Of a stretch of DNA of 64,000 nucleotides, positions 1 to 7,693 are shown piece by piece (position 1 is the stretch's first letter; each line of letters begins with the position of its first letter). Made by a program: the position numbers and the translations under genes. Source of the DNA: Gammaproteobacteria bacterium (GTDB taxonomy: Bacteria; Pseudomonadota; Gammaproteobacteria; Steroidobacterales; PWYM01). Where the stretch lies: NCBI GenBank assembly GCA_007693855.1, contig RECU01000061.1, positions 1-64,000 on the forward strand. Direction: 5' to 3'. Below the pieces are notes generated by a model. It did not search any database. It worked only from the letters and a program-made list of their open reading frames with translations, and was not told the DNA's origin.

Positions 1-352
1 CTTGGTGGATTTGATCCGAGATGAACAGCAACTCGTCACCCTGGTAGAGACGGGCGGCGACTCGATAACTATGCCGTGGGTTGATGTCTGCCGGATCGTA
101 TTGGATCGTAAACGGGTATGGTGGTTGCCCGGCATCCTCGATAGTCAGCTTCGCAATCCGCACGGCGGCGGCGCCCGCCCGGCTGATGTCTTCCAGCACG
201 ACCTCCACGCGGGCGTTTGCCGGTGCCGCGATCCGCTCGATGTAGAATGCCTGTCCACTGATTTCTGACTTCTCGGTCTCGGTGGTCGTCATCGTACAGC
301 CCGCCATCGTGACTAGCGCCAACAGGCAGGGAATGTTCAATAGATACCGCAT
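1..352 (-). CDS. YbaY/YscW-like lipoprotein, 3' end cut by window edge
   Basis: Partial gene: 117 codons are visible from an ATG at 352 and no stop is reached before the window edge. An AGGGA ribosome-binding site lies just upstream. The first 19 residues form a lipoprotein signal peptide with a basic start, a hydrophobic core and a MAG-Cys lipobox (Cys19). The mature part begins with polar TTTETEKSE, then a stretch (RIAAPANARVEVVLEDIS) typical of the YbaY/YscW small beta-domain lipoproteins, followed by a similar second strand-rich stretch. Inferred location is the outer-membrane inner face. It starts 23 bp after the stop of the broken mechanosensitive-channel gene on the same strand, so the two may be co-transcribed. 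The function of YbaY proteins is poorly known. Confidence 0.75.
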   Translation of the reverse strand, partial: MRYLLNIPCLLALVTMAGCTMTTTETEKSEISGQAFYIERIAAPANARVEVVLEDISRAGAAAVRIAKLTIEDAGQPPYPFTIQYDPADINPRHSYRVAARLYQGDELLFISDQIHQ

Positions 353-375
353 GGGCTTCCCTGTTGGTTGCTCGC

Positions 376-1320
376 TCAGGTGCTTGAGGCCGACTTCGGC
401 GTGAAATCGACGCATCCCTTCGGTGGATAGTCCAATGTATCTCTCATGGTTTTCCGCGTTTGAATATCAAATTCCGGGAAGGGAATTTCGCTGCTCTCGC
501 GCTGCTCGCGTATGCTCTCCTCAGCCCGCTTCGTAAGGTCCTGATCGAGACCGCCATCGCGGGCCAAGTAGTTGACCATGGAGGGGAACGCGAAGCCGGT
601 GCCCGACTCGTCGACGATATCGATAAGACGCAGGAAGACGTCCTCGCGTACCGCGAGGAATTCGTTCCAGTCGTTGCTCATCACGTAGGCGAAGATCTCG
701 ATATCGACAGAGTGATCGCCGAATCCGAGAAGCCGTGCCCGCGCCGGTTCGGCGGTGATTGCTGGATGCTGCAGCAATAGCTTGCGAATCTCGGCAAGGA
801 CCCATCGCAACTGGTCGGGGGTTGTTTCATAACGCAGTCCGATGGTGGTGCGCAGGAGAATCCGGTCACGTCGGGTAAGATTCTCGATATTCATGTTGAC
901 GAATTCGGCGTTCGGGATGGTGACGACCGTCCTGTCCAGCGAGCGTACCTTGACGGATCTAAGCGCGATCCCCTCGATGATTCCCAGGTGATCTCGAAGC
1001 TGGCAGAAATCACCCACCTCGACCGGCTTGTCGGCAAACAGCGTGAGACCACCAATAAAATTCTCCAGCGTGCTGCGTGCAGCCAACGCCACCGCCAGGC
1101 CGCCAATGCCGAGACCTGCGATCACCCCCTGATAGGGCAGCGAGAGGATTTCGGCAAGAAAAAGGATAGCTCCGACGATCACGGCGAGCTTGGCTATCGA
1201 CACGGCGAGGGAACGCAGTATTTCGTCACGGTAACGATAGCGCTGGGATTGAGCCTCCAGCAGGTGAGCAGCCAGCTGATCGCTATGCTGAACAACAGCC
1301 ACAGCATCAGGGCCAGCCAC
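376..1320 (-). CDS. MscS-type mechanosensitive channel, C-terminal part of a frameshifted gene
   Basis: This frame carries the channel core of an MscS-family protein. A helix lies around residues 38-63, then the Gly/Ala-rich pore helix (AGLGIGGLAVALAARS, about 67-82). The MscS beta domain follows (TLENFIGGLTLFADKPVEVGD, IPNAEFVNMNIENLTR), then an alpha/beta C-terminal domain. The first 15 or so residues after the ATG at 1320 are out-of-frame translation of the preceding reading frame, so this ATG is probably not a real start. Sensible protein begins near LAAHLLEAQ at about 1275. The upstream fragment (1194-2138) ends in a transmembrane helix exactly where this one takes over. Joined, they make one channel of about 587 residues. 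MscS channels release osmolytes on hypo-osmotic shock. Confidence 0.75.
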   Translation of the reverse strand: MAGPDAVAVVQHSDQLAAHLLEAQSQRYRYRDEILRSLAVSIAKLAVIVGAILFLAEILSLPYQGVIAGLGIGGLAVALAARSTLENFIGGLTLFADKPVEVGDFCQLRDHLGIIEGIALRSVKVRSLDRTVVTIPNAEFVNMNIENLTRRDRILLRTTIGLRYETTPDQLRWVLAEIRKLLLQHPAITAEPARARLLGFGDHSVDIEIFAYVMSNDWNEFLAVREDVFLRLIDIVDESGTGFAFPSMVNYLARDGGLDQDLTKRAEESIREQRESSEIPFPEFDIQTRKTMRDTLDYPPKGCVDFTPKSASST

Positions 1321-2138
1321 TGCCAGAGCTCCATGCCAGCGCCGCTCTCCTGCAAAGGTTCTCGATGGACCGAGCGGACCTGGTTGCGTATTTGGAAAAA
1401 CGGCGTCGATTCCTGCAGTTCCTCTTGTGGCGGCACGACGATGCGCCAGTTCGGTGTGGCCTCACCGTTTCTGTCTCCGCCAGCCCGGAACGTCAGACGT
1501 TGTCCGAGTTGACTGCCGGCCTGGCTCAATTCGACGATGTAGTCTTCGCCGCTATCGAGTACTCGGTTGGGCCGGAGCTCCCAGATGCGAAACGTCATAC
1601 GATCGATGATCTGGAATAGCTGCCGCGCGAGATCGATGCGCTGATAAGCCGTCAGTGCCTCTCCATGGGCGGTGAAATCCAGTAACGGAGTGACAACGCC
1701 CAAGCGATCGCTGCGTCCGCCACGTGCCGCGTTGCCGGCACGCAGAAACGATTTCAGGGTCAGCTCCGGACTCGATGAATCGAGCTCGCCGAATAATGTC
1801 GCGGCCATGTGGGTGTCCGTGCGCATCCCGGTCCACCACTCGCCCGTGCCAAAACGACCCATGAAGCTTTGCTGATCTGGAGCCATCACGAAGGTAAACA
1901 CGCCGTTACCGGCGGCGTCTTCCCAGGTGCCGAAAAGCGTTTTACCGTCGATTCTGCCCTGCACCACGCCTTCAAACCCGGGGTAGCTTCCCTCGACGTG
2001 GTCGTCGTCCTGCCGTAGCTCCATCACGGCGCCACCCCCTCGCCACTGTGTATCCCACACGCCGGTCCAGTCCGCCGAATCTGCAGCGGAGGCCAGCGGG
2101 GTCAACAGCAAAGAAGCAGCAAGCAGAGGTCTTTTCAT
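1194..2138 (-). CDS. N-terminal periplasmic part of the frameshifted MscS-type channel
   Basis: The chosen start is the ATG at 2138, because it opens a clear Sec signal peptide (MKRPLLAASLLLTPLASA). The frame extends upstream to an ATG at 2270, but that extension looks non-coding. After the signal comes a roughly 250-residue periplasmic domain rich in Trp and Gly (DWTGVWDTQWRGGG, GTWEDAAGNG, FMGRFGTGEWW), a pattern like lipocalin-style or 'TGVW' stress domains. Residues about 269-291 are a transmembrane helix (MELWQWLALMLWLLFSIAIS). After that the frame degenerates (CWRLNPSAIVTVTK) while the -1 frame continues as a normal channel. A one-base loss near 1260-1280 explains both fragments. Whether it is a real mutation, an assembly error or a programmed shift cannot be told from one sequence. 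Confidence 0.7.
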   Translation of the reverse strand: MKRPLLAASLLLTPLASAADSADWTGVWDTQWRGGGAVMELRQDDDHVEGSYPGFEGVVQGRIDGKTLFGTWEDAAGNGVFTFVMAPDQQSFMGRFGTGEWWTGMRTDTHMAATLFGELDSSSPELTLKSFLRAGNAARGGRSDRLGVVTPLLDFTAHGEALTAYQRIDLARQLFQIIDRMTFRIWELRPNRVLDSGEDYIVELSQAGSQLGQRLTFRAGGDRNGEATPNWRIVVPPQEELQESTPFFQIRNQVRSVHREPLQESGAGMELWQWLALMLWLLFSIAISWLLTCWRLNPSAIVTVTKYCVPSPCR

Positions 2139-2533
2139 CAGGATGCCAGCATCGCGTGTCTCGGCCGGCGGATCCACGCCTGCATCCAGACACAGGCTAG
2201 GTGGATAGTCCTTGTTGCCGTGTCTGGTAATCGCGTTGAGGACTGTGCTGGCGACAGATGTGGGTCGCATCTCGCGAAACTATGCTCTGCTACCGTGGGT
2301 TGGGTGAGGCGCGCTGAGAGTTCTGACACGAAATTGTGTTGCTGGGCGATAAGTGACTTGATGGCCCACCAGCATAAATTAAGCCCCGGCAACCAAAACA
2401 GTCGAAAAAGTGCATGAAAGCTCGGAGGTGACAGGCTGCTTTGCGGGTGCTAGAAGGTCTACTACTGTACGAGGTGGGGACGCCCTTTGGAGCGATCGTG
2501 TCGATACAGAACCACGCTACAGGGAGTGCAGCA
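2139..2533. other. 395-bp divergent intergenic region
   Basis: This gap lies between the leftward channel gene and the rightward VOC lipoprotein gene. I see no convincing gene in it; the open frames lack ribosome sites and coding character. It holds an AT-richer patch (about 2325-2410) with an imperfect inverted repeat, TGCTGG (2340-2345) and CCAGCA (2369-2374), and a weak rightward promoter match, GTGACT (2353-2358) and TAAATT (2375-2380). Promoters for both flanking genes must lie here, but none is certain. An AGGGAG ribosome site at 2521-2526 belongs to the downstream gene. Confidence 0.5.
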
Positions 2534-3442
2534 GTGAGCCGATTTCCGCAAAGCGGTTTGCGTCCTGCGTTGGTCGCGCTGGTGCTCGCCGTGGCGGGTG
2601 GCTGCGTCGGTCTCGATCCGGCCAGAATACCGCCTATCGATACTGCAGGTACCCAATCCATGCCGGGCAAGGTGGTCTGGCATGATCTGTTGACCGAGGA
2701 TCCGGCGGCCGCGCGGCGGTTCTATGGCGGGCTGTTCGGCTGGACCTTCCGTCAGGTCGGCCTCGGTCTCGGTCAGAGCTATACCGTCATAGAACATGAC
2801 GGCCGCGTCATCGGCGGGCTCGTGGATGCTCGTCGCATCGGCCGCGGTGTCAATGTGTCACGTTGGATTCCGGTGGTGTCCGTTGCCGATATGGCCGCGG
2901 CGATGGCGGAGGTTCGCGCGGCCGGAGGGAGCGTCTTCCAGGAGCCTGTGACTATCCAGCAACGGGGTCGCGTAGCTGTCGTGGCGGATCCCCAGGGAGC
3001 GGTGCTGACGTTGTTCGAATCGCGCGAGGGTGAACCGGTGGATCGTCCTGTCGAGTACGGCGACTGGTTATGGAACGAGATCTGGAGTTCGGACCCTGAG
3101 GCCACATTGACCTTCTATCTCTCTCTGGTGCCGGACTATGAGATTGAGGTTGCCGGCGACGCCGGGGAAAGCGATTATCGCTTCCTCAGCGCCGGTGGCG
3201 TGCCGCGGGTCGGCGTGGTGCCCAAGCCGGTCGAGGGCATCGCAGATACCTGGGTCGCCTACGTCAGGGTGCTGGATGCTGCGGTCACTGCGGCCGCCGC
3301 CCAGGAACTCGGGGGCGAGATTCTGCTGCCCGCGCAGAGAAATCCGCGCGGTGGAGAACTCGCCATCCTGAACGATCCCACTGGCGCGGGCTTCCTGATC
3401 CAGACCTGGGCGCCCGCGCGTTCAACGCCTCAGCCGGACTGA
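2534..3442 (+). CDS. Lipoprotein with two VOC (glyoxalase-fold) domains
   Basis: Start chosen at GTG 2534, because AGGGAG sits 7 bases upstream and the resulting protein (302 aa) opens with a lipoprotein signal peptide ending in AVAGGC (Cys about 23). An upstream in-frame ATG at 2441 gives no sensible leader. Two vicinal-oxygen-chelate domains follow: the first begins at KVVWHDLLTEDPAAARRFY and the second at WNEIWSSDPEATLTFYLSL. Both have the usual 'D-x2-A/T-x3-FY' opening of the glyoxalase/bleomycin-resistance fold. VOC proteins are usually cytosolic; a lipid-anchored version implies action in the periplasm or at a membrane surface. The substrate is unknown. A small lipoprotein gene follows 20 bp downstream, so the two probably form an operon. 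Confidence 0.85.
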   Translation: MSRFPQSGLRPALVALVLAVAGGCVGLDPARIPPIDTAGTQSMPGKVVWHDLLTEDPAAARRFYGGLFGWTFRQVGLGLGQSYTVIEHDGRVIGGLVDARRIGRGVNVSRWIPVVSVADMAAAMAEVRAAGGSVFQEPVTIQQRGRVAVVADPQGAVLTLFESREGEPVDRPVEYGDWLWNEIWSSDPEATLTFYLSLVPDYEIEVAGDAGESDYRFLSAGGVPRVGVVPKPVEGIADTWVAYVRVLDAAVTAAAAQELGGEILLPAQRNPRGGELAILNDPTGAGFLIQTWAPARSTPQPD

Positions 3443-3462
3443 AACCAAGGAGGAAGCAAGAG

Positions 3463-3675
3463 ATGCACAACATTTCCGCGTCGACGGATCTCCGCCTTTG
3501 GCAGCCGCTGGTCTGTCGTCGTGCACTGCTCGCCGCCCTCTGCCTGTCGCTTTCGCTGTCGCTGGTCGGTTGCTCCGGGGGTGGGATCTACGCCAATGTC
3601 GGTATCGCGGGACCGAGTGTCGATCTTGGTCCGGTGTCGGTACACACAAGTGTAAATATCGGGCATTGGTTCTGA
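3463..3675 (+). CDS. Small lipoprotein, 70 aa, function unknown
   Basis: A strong AAGGAGG ribosome site precedes the ATG. The product has a positively charged N-terminus, a Leu/Ser-rich hydrophobic core (ALLAALCLSLSLSLVG) and a lipobox ending at Cys37. Only about 33 mature residues follow, starting GGGIYANVGIAGPSVDLGP and ending NIGHWF. The alternating hydrophobic/small residues (YANVGI, VDLGPVSV, TSVNIG) look like short beta strands. I do not recognise a family. It follows the VOC lipoprotein by 20 bp and is probably co-transcribed with it. The signal peptide plus the strong ribosome site make it very likely to be a real gene despite its size. Confidence 0.7.
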   Translation: MHNISASTDLRLWQPLVCRRALLAALCLSLSLSLVGCSGGGIYANVGIAGPSVDLGPVSVHTSVNIGHWF

Positions 3676-3762
3676 TGTGAGGATGGCCGGGCGGCTGGGC
3701 GGTTGCTCTCAGGTCTGGCTTGAACCCCCGCAAGCTTGCTGAATTTATGCTAACGTACATTG

Positions 3763-3783
3763 CTGCAAGGCTAAAGCCTGCAG
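3763..3783. repeat. Short hairpin between the small lipoprotein gene and the AraC-type gene
   Basis: CTGCA-A-GGCT is followed by AGCC-TGCAG with a two-base spacer and a single bulged A. It lies 88 bp after the lipoprotein stop and has no T-run, so a simple Rho-independent terminator is not supported. It could be an operator for the AraC-type gene that starts about 100 bp downstream. An adjacent small palindrome (GCAAGCTTGC) lies at 3730-3739. Confidence 0.3.
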
Positions 3784-3878
3784 GCACGTTGTGAGACCTG
3801 AACGTCGCTTCGATGGGTGGCTCGGCCGGCGATTGGTCTGGCGTCGATAAATGCGCACCGGCATCAAGGGCGGCGAAC

Positions 3879-4817
3879 ATGCCAAACCACCGAGTTCGTT
3901 ACTCCTGCGTCGACGCGCTTCAGGACGATCTCTCCCAGATCGGCGAATTTGAATTTACCCAGTCTGAGCCTGGTCCATTGGACCTTGCCATGATGTCGAC
4001 CGCGATTGGCGGGTGTCTGGTTCGCAGTAGCAGCACAAATCGACCACTGGTCTGCACGGGGCGGCGGTCTCCGAATCACTGGACCATCACCCCGATCACT
4101 CCCCGGTGCGCAGATGGACGTTACCGTGGCGCTCGACTCGACAGCGGGGACCTGCTGCTGCTGGATCCAGCAGGTGAAATCTTTCAGTGTGTCCAGCGTG
4201 GCCATAGTCAGAACGCGATTTCGATCCCGCTGCCGCTGGCCGAACGCATCATCCAGGTCGAGCACCATGCACAACCGGAGGAGATCTGGAGCCACTGGCG
4301 GGTCAAATCGGATCCCAAGAACTCGCTCGAACTCGACGGAATGCTAAGACAAGTGCTCTCGGCTCACGTGCTCGTGTCGGGCAGTGCGTATTCAGAGGAC
4401 GAGTTCGCCGGGAAGGTGATCGCCCTGGCCCAGGCCACTGAGGAGTCGGTAGCGCCTCGACCCACTGCGGTGTCCAGTCGGCGGATCGTGGCGCGCGCGC
4501 AGGAACTGATTCATAGCCGGCTTGACAGCCCGCCGACCATCACCGACCTCTGCGAAGTCAGTTTTGCCAGCCGGCGCGCGCTGTTTTATGCATTCAAGGC
4601 GCTGCTGGGACGTTCCCCTCACGCGCACGTCAAGATGTTACGTCTGCACGCGGCGCGCAGACGAATTCTCAGGCAGCGCGATCGGCGCTGTGTGCAGCAA
4701 GTGGCGTATGAACTGGGATTTCAGCATCCGGGGCAGTTCGCCATCGACTATGCGCGAACCTTCGGTGAGTCGCCTAGCGAAACCCGCGAACGCGCAGGGT
4801 TGGCCACCGGTCACTAG
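3879..4817 (+). CDS. AraC-family transcriptional regulator
   Basis: The product is 312 aa from ATG 3879 (MPNHRVRYSC), preceded by AAGGGCGG. An earlier in-frame ATG at 3813 is possible but lacks a ribosome site. The last 95 residues form an AraC-type double helix-turn-helix: ITDLCEVSFASRRALFYAFKA (first HTH) and VQQVAYELGFQHPGQFAIDYA (second HTH), ending with the typical FGESPSETR. The N-terminal 190 residues are a variable sensing/dimerisation domain with little recognisable sequence, similar in layout to regulators annotated only as 'helix-turn-helix domain-containing'. It is convergent with the TRAP binding protein gene, 22 bp away, and downstream of the VOC/small-lipoprotein pair, either of which could be its target. 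Ligand unknown. Confidence 0.88.
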   Translation: MPNHRVRYSCVDALQDDLSQIGEFEFTQSEPGPLDLAMMSTAIGGCLVRSSSTNRPLVCTGRRSPNHWTITPITPRCADGRYRGARLDSGDLLLLDPAGEIFQCVQRGHSQNAISIPLPLAERIIQVEHHAQPEEIWSHWRVKSDPKNSLELDGMLRQVLSAHVLVSGSAYSEDEFAGKVIALAQATEESVAPRPTAVSSRRIVARAQELIHSRLDSPPTITDLCEVSFASRRALFYAFKALLGRSPHAHVKMLRLHAARRRILRQRDRRCVQQVAYELGFQHPGQFAIDYARTFGESPSETRERAGLATGH

Positions 4818-4839
4818 TCGTTCGGAGCGCGCGTGACGT

Positions 4840-5886
4840 TCACCTGTGCGGCGCTGCGTCCGGCGATTGCAGATCTCTGCGGGCCGCCACGGTCAGCGCC
4901 TCGATACGTTTCCGGAGTGCCTCGGCATCGGTCCCTTCGGCGGCAATCGCCGCCAGGCGCGCATGGGTGTGGCGTTCCGCCGCTGCCCGCCAGGCCGCCA
5001 ATGCCGATCCGTCGACGGTAAGGACAGTATTGCCCGCGGCGGTGGCAAGACCGCGTCCTCGGTGCTCCTCATCATCCCAGGCCTGCGCAGCGGCCAAGGC
5101 CTGGGTCTCGCCCGAATGGCTGAGCACCACGTCGCGCAGATCAGGCGGCAGGGCAGCCAGCGCCTCTTCGTTGATGAACAGCCCCAGCGTGCTGACGAAC
5201 AGGAAGACCTCGGTGTGGTAGTCGAGCTGTTCTGCCAGCCGGAAGACGCCCATCGCCTCGTAGGGGAAGATCGTGCCGTCGACATGCCCGTCGCGCAGCG
5301 CGCCGTAGACCTGGGGTGCCAGAAAGCCCTCCACGGGCGTGGCGCCCAGGGCCGCGAGCAGGGCGCGGATGTCTGGTGTGGCACCGCGCATGCGCAGTCC
5401 TTCGAGGTCCTCGGGTCGGCGTACCGGCGTGCTTCGCGTATGCAGCAGCGAGGGGGCATTGGTTTGCAGCAGCGCGACATGCAGGCCTGACAGGTCGTCA
5501 TCGAGCATGCCGTCCGCCAGCAGGCGCAGCGCGATCCGCGTGCCGTGCGCTGCCGAATCGGCCATGAAGGGCAGCCCGAGTACCGAGAGTGCGGGGCTTG
5601 AGGGGGCTGGGCCAAAGCCGAGTTCGGCGCGGCCCTCGCGCACGCCTGGTGCGATGTCGTTCAGCCGCAGCAGCGTGTTGTTCGGGTGAACGATGATGCG
5701 CAGCCGACCTTCGCTGGCGGCCTCCAGCGACTCGACCCACTCGCGCAGCCAGCCGCTGGCGAAGAAATGTCGCTCTGGCAGATAGTGCGCCAACCGCCAC
5801 TCGACGGGTTCGGTCGCGGCCGTGGGCCCGGCGGGCAGCAGCAGCCAGGGCAACGCAAGCAGGGTAAGCAGGCCGCGACTTGTCAT
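4840..5886 (-). CDS. TRAP transporter solute-binding protein (DctP family), orphan
   Basis: A 348-aa protein with a Sec signal peptide (MTSRGLLTLLALPWLLLPAG, cleaved near TAA-TEP), then the DctP-family fold: WRLAHYLPERHFFASGW at the mature N-terminus, an LRMRG motif carrying the conserved Arg that grips the substrate carboxylate, and the central GFLAPQVYGALRDGHVDGT. DctP proteins capture carboxylates or related solutes in the periplasm for a DctQM membrane pair. No dctQ or dctM lies next to it in this window, so it must use permeases encoded elsewhere or serve another role, such as solute sensing. It is followed by DUF1841 after 14 bp on the other side of its start, on the same strand. Confidence 0.9.
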   Translation of the reverse strand: MTSRGLLTLLALPWLLLPAGPTAATEPVEWRLAHYLPERHFFASGWLREWVESLEAASEGRLRIIVHPNNTLLRLNDIAPGVREGRAELGFGPAPSSPALSVLGLPFMADSAAHGTRIALRLLADGMLDDDLSGLHVALLQTNAPSLLHTRSTPVRRPEDLEGLRMRGATPDIRALLAALGATPVEGFLAPQVYGALRDGHVDGTIFPYEAMGVFRLAEQLDYHTEVFLFVSTLGLFINEEALAALPPDLRDVVLSHSGETQALAAAQAWDDEEHRGRGLATAAGNTVLTVDGSALAAWRAAAERHTHARLAAIAAEGTDAEALRKRIEALTVAARRDLQSPDAAPHR

Positions 5887-5900
5887 GTCATCCCCTTTTT

Positions 5901-6356
5901 CTAGAGGTCAGCTCCGGGCGTCGACTCTCCGGTCAGCCGGCGCAAGGCGGCAAGATAGGCGCGCTCGTCGGGCGCGCACTGATCGCGCTGCGCCTGCCAG
6001 AGGGTCTCGGCCAGTACTTCCATCATCGCGTGCTCGGCGGCATGTGGGTCGCCATGGCGTGCACAGAGCTGTTGCCAGAGCGCGCGGATGCCGGGCGGGC
6101 GGTCCGTGGTCACCTGCTCGAGCAGGGCCATGTGCAGGCCCAGATGCAGGAAGGGATTGGACTGGCCGCCCTCGGGGGTGAACTCGCGCTCGAGGCTGGC
6201 CTCGGGGCGGGCAAGCAGGCCATGGTATTCGGGATGGCGCTCGATGAGCTCGGCGAGCTGGCGCTCCAGCGGCTCGAGCGGTGCGCCGCGCCTGGCCTTG
6301 TCCCAGGCGGTGAAGTACATCGCCCGCAGCTGTTCGCGTTGCTGGTCGTGGAACAT
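5901..6356 (-). CDS. DUF1841 family protein
   Basis: A 151-aa soluble protein starting MFHDQQREQLRAMYFTAWDKA, the usual opening of the DUF1841 family found next to nth in gammaproteobacteria and betaproteobacteria. It contains the conserved ESxFxPEGGQSNPFLHLGLH-like block (here REFTPEGGQSNPFLHLGLHM) and several His/Glu residues (HHxD-like AEHAMMEVLAETLW), suggesting a small helical metal-binding or DinB-like fold. That fold is inference. Its ATG overlaps the stop of nth by one base, so it is translationally linked to the rnf-nth operon. Function unknown. Confidence 0.88.
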   Translation of the reverse strand: MFHDQQREQLRAMYFTAWDKARRGAPLEPLERQLAELIERHPEYHGLLARPEASLEREFTPEGGQSNPFLHLGLHMALLEQVTTDRPPGIRALWQQLCARHGDPHAAEHAMMEVLAETLWQAQRDQCAPDERAYLAALRRLTGESTPGADL

Positions 6357-6991
6357 CAGTCTGTCGTCTTGTGCCGGTATTCGCAGAGGTCCTGGATGAT
6401 GCAGCTGCTGCAGGCCGGTCGTCTGGCCTTGCAGACGTAGCGCCCGTGCAGAATCAGCCAGTGATGGGCGTCCTGCAGATAGGGCTCGGGCACCAGCCGC
6501 AGCAGCCGCTTCTCGACCTCCAGCACGGTCTTGCCCTTGGCGATGCCCGTGCGGTTGCTGACCCGGAAAATATGCGTGTCCACCGCCATGGTCGGCTGGC
6601 CGAAGGCGGTGTTGAGCACCACGTTGGCGGTCTTGCGACCCACGCCGGGCAGGGCTTCCAGCGCGGCGCGCTCCGCCGGCACCTCGCCGCCGTGGCGCTC
6701 GAGCAGCAGTCGGCAGGTGGCGATGACGTTTTTCGCCTTGGCGTTGAACAGTCCCAGCGTGCGGATATGCCTGCGCACGCCGTCCTCGCCGAGGGCCAGG
6801 ATACCGGCCGGGGTGCGCGCCTCGGCGAACAGCCCGCGGGTGGCGCGGTTGACGCCCACGTCGGTCGACTGGGCGGAGAGGATCACCGCGATCAGCAGTT
6901 CGAAGACGCTCTGGTATTCCAGTTCGGTGGTCGGCGAGGGGTTGGCCGCCTGCAGGCGGCGGAAGATCTCGCTGCGCTTGTCGCGGTTCAT
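6356..6991 (-). CDS. nth: Endonuclease III (DNA glycosylase/AP lyase)
   Basis: 211 aa from ATG 6991, identical in length to E. coli Nth; an upstream in-frame extension to 7069 is inside rnfE and is rejected. It removes oxidised pyrimidines and nicks at the resulting abasic site. Visible features are the helix-hairpin-helix with catalytic Lys (LEALPGVGRKTANVVLN), the catalytic Asp (TMAVDTHIFRV), and the C-terminal 4Fe-4S ligands in C-x6-C-x2-C-x5-C spacing (CKARRPACSSCIIQDLC). The start overlaps the rnfE stop in an ATGA, the standard rnfE-nth arrangement, and the stop overlaps the DUF1841 start. Confidence 0.97.
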   Translation of the reverse strand: MNRDKRSEIFRRLQAANPSPTTELEYQSVFELLIAVILSAQSTDVGVNRATRGLFAEARTPAGILALGEDGVRRHIRTLGLFNAKAKNVIATCRLLLERHGGEVPAERAALEALPGVGRKTANVVLNTAFGQPTMAVDTHIFRVSNRTGIAKGKTVLEVEKRLLRLVPEPYLQDAHHWLILHGRYVCKARRPACSSCIIQDLCEYRHKTTD

Positions 6992-7674
6992 CCGGCGGGC
7001 TCGCGGGTCGGGGTGACGGCGGTATTCTGCGGGGCGGCGCCCCGTGGGCGCATGTCCAGCCAGCGCCATGCGGCGACCATCAGGCCAAGCCCGATGAATG
7101 CCCCCGGCGGCAGGATGGCGAGCAGCAGGCCATCGACCGGCAGGACCAGGCCGGGGCCAGCCGCCGCGGGACCGAACAGCAGATCCAGCCCGGCGAACAG
7201 TGTGCCGCGGCCGACGAGTTCCCGTGCTGCGCCGAGCACCAGCAGCACTGCGGCAAAACCGCTGCCGGTGGCCAGGCCGTCGAGCAGTGCCGCGCCGGGG
7301 GGCTGGCGCGAGGCGAAGGCCTCGGCCCGGGCGAGGATGGTGCAGTTGGTCACGATCAGCGCCACGAACAGCCCCAGGCGCTGGTCGAGCGCTGGCAGCC
7401 AGCCGGCAAGCACCAGTTCCACCACGGTCACCAGCGAGGCGATGATCAGTACGAACACCGGGATGCGCAGGCTGCCCACCAGCAGGGGCCGCAGCAGCGA
7501 GACGACGAGATTGGTGCAGGTGAGCACGAACAGGGTGGCCAGCCCGAGGCCCAGCCCGGCCACCGCCGAGGTGCTCACCGCCAGCAGCGGGCAGAGTCCG
7601 AGCAGCTGCACGACGCCGGCGTTACGCCGCCAGAGTCCGTCGCGAAGAATGTCGGCACGGCCGGGTGAGGTCAT
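6988..7674 (-). CDS. rnfE: Rnf electron transport complex subunit RnfE
   Basis: A 228-aa integral membrane protein with about six helices and the RnfE/NqrD pattern: WRRNAGVVQLLGLCPLLAVSTS at the N-terminus, then VTNCTILARAEAFASR in the centre, with the membrane-embedded Cys residues (LGLCPL and TNCTI) that in the Rnf/NQR family help bind an intramembrane Fe centre with RnfA. The complex moves electrons between reduced ferredoxin and NAD while pumping Na+ or H+. It is the last rnf gene, after rnfG (19-bp gap) and before nth (ATGA overlap). The C-terminal tail after the last helix (RPRGAAPQNTAVTPTREPAG) is hydrophilic. Confidence 0.97.
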   Translation of the reverse strand: MTSPGRADILRDGLWRRNAGVVQLLGLCPLLAVSTSAVAGLGLGLATLFVLTCTNLVVSLLRPLLVGSLRIPVFVLIIASLVTVVELVLAGWLPALDQRLGLFVALIVTNCTILARAEAFASRQPPGAALLDGLATGSGFAAVLLVLGAARELVGRGTLFAGLDLLFGPAAAGPGLVLPVDGLLLAILPPGAFIGLGLMVAAWRWLDMRPRGAAPQNTAVTPTREPAG

Positions 7675-7693
7675 GGGCCAGTCCAGGGCGCGG

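Noticed and set aside
2-268. Rightward 88-codon open frame at the left edge
   Set aside because: Antisense to the YbaY-like lipoprotein gene, which has a signal peptide, a ribosome site and family-like sequence. The rightward frame has no such support.
1194-1320. Programmed -1 frameshift in the MscS gene
   Set aside because: No slippery heptamer or downstream pseudoknot is evident at the crossover. A one-base loss or assembly error is simpler; kept only as an outside possibility in the findings.
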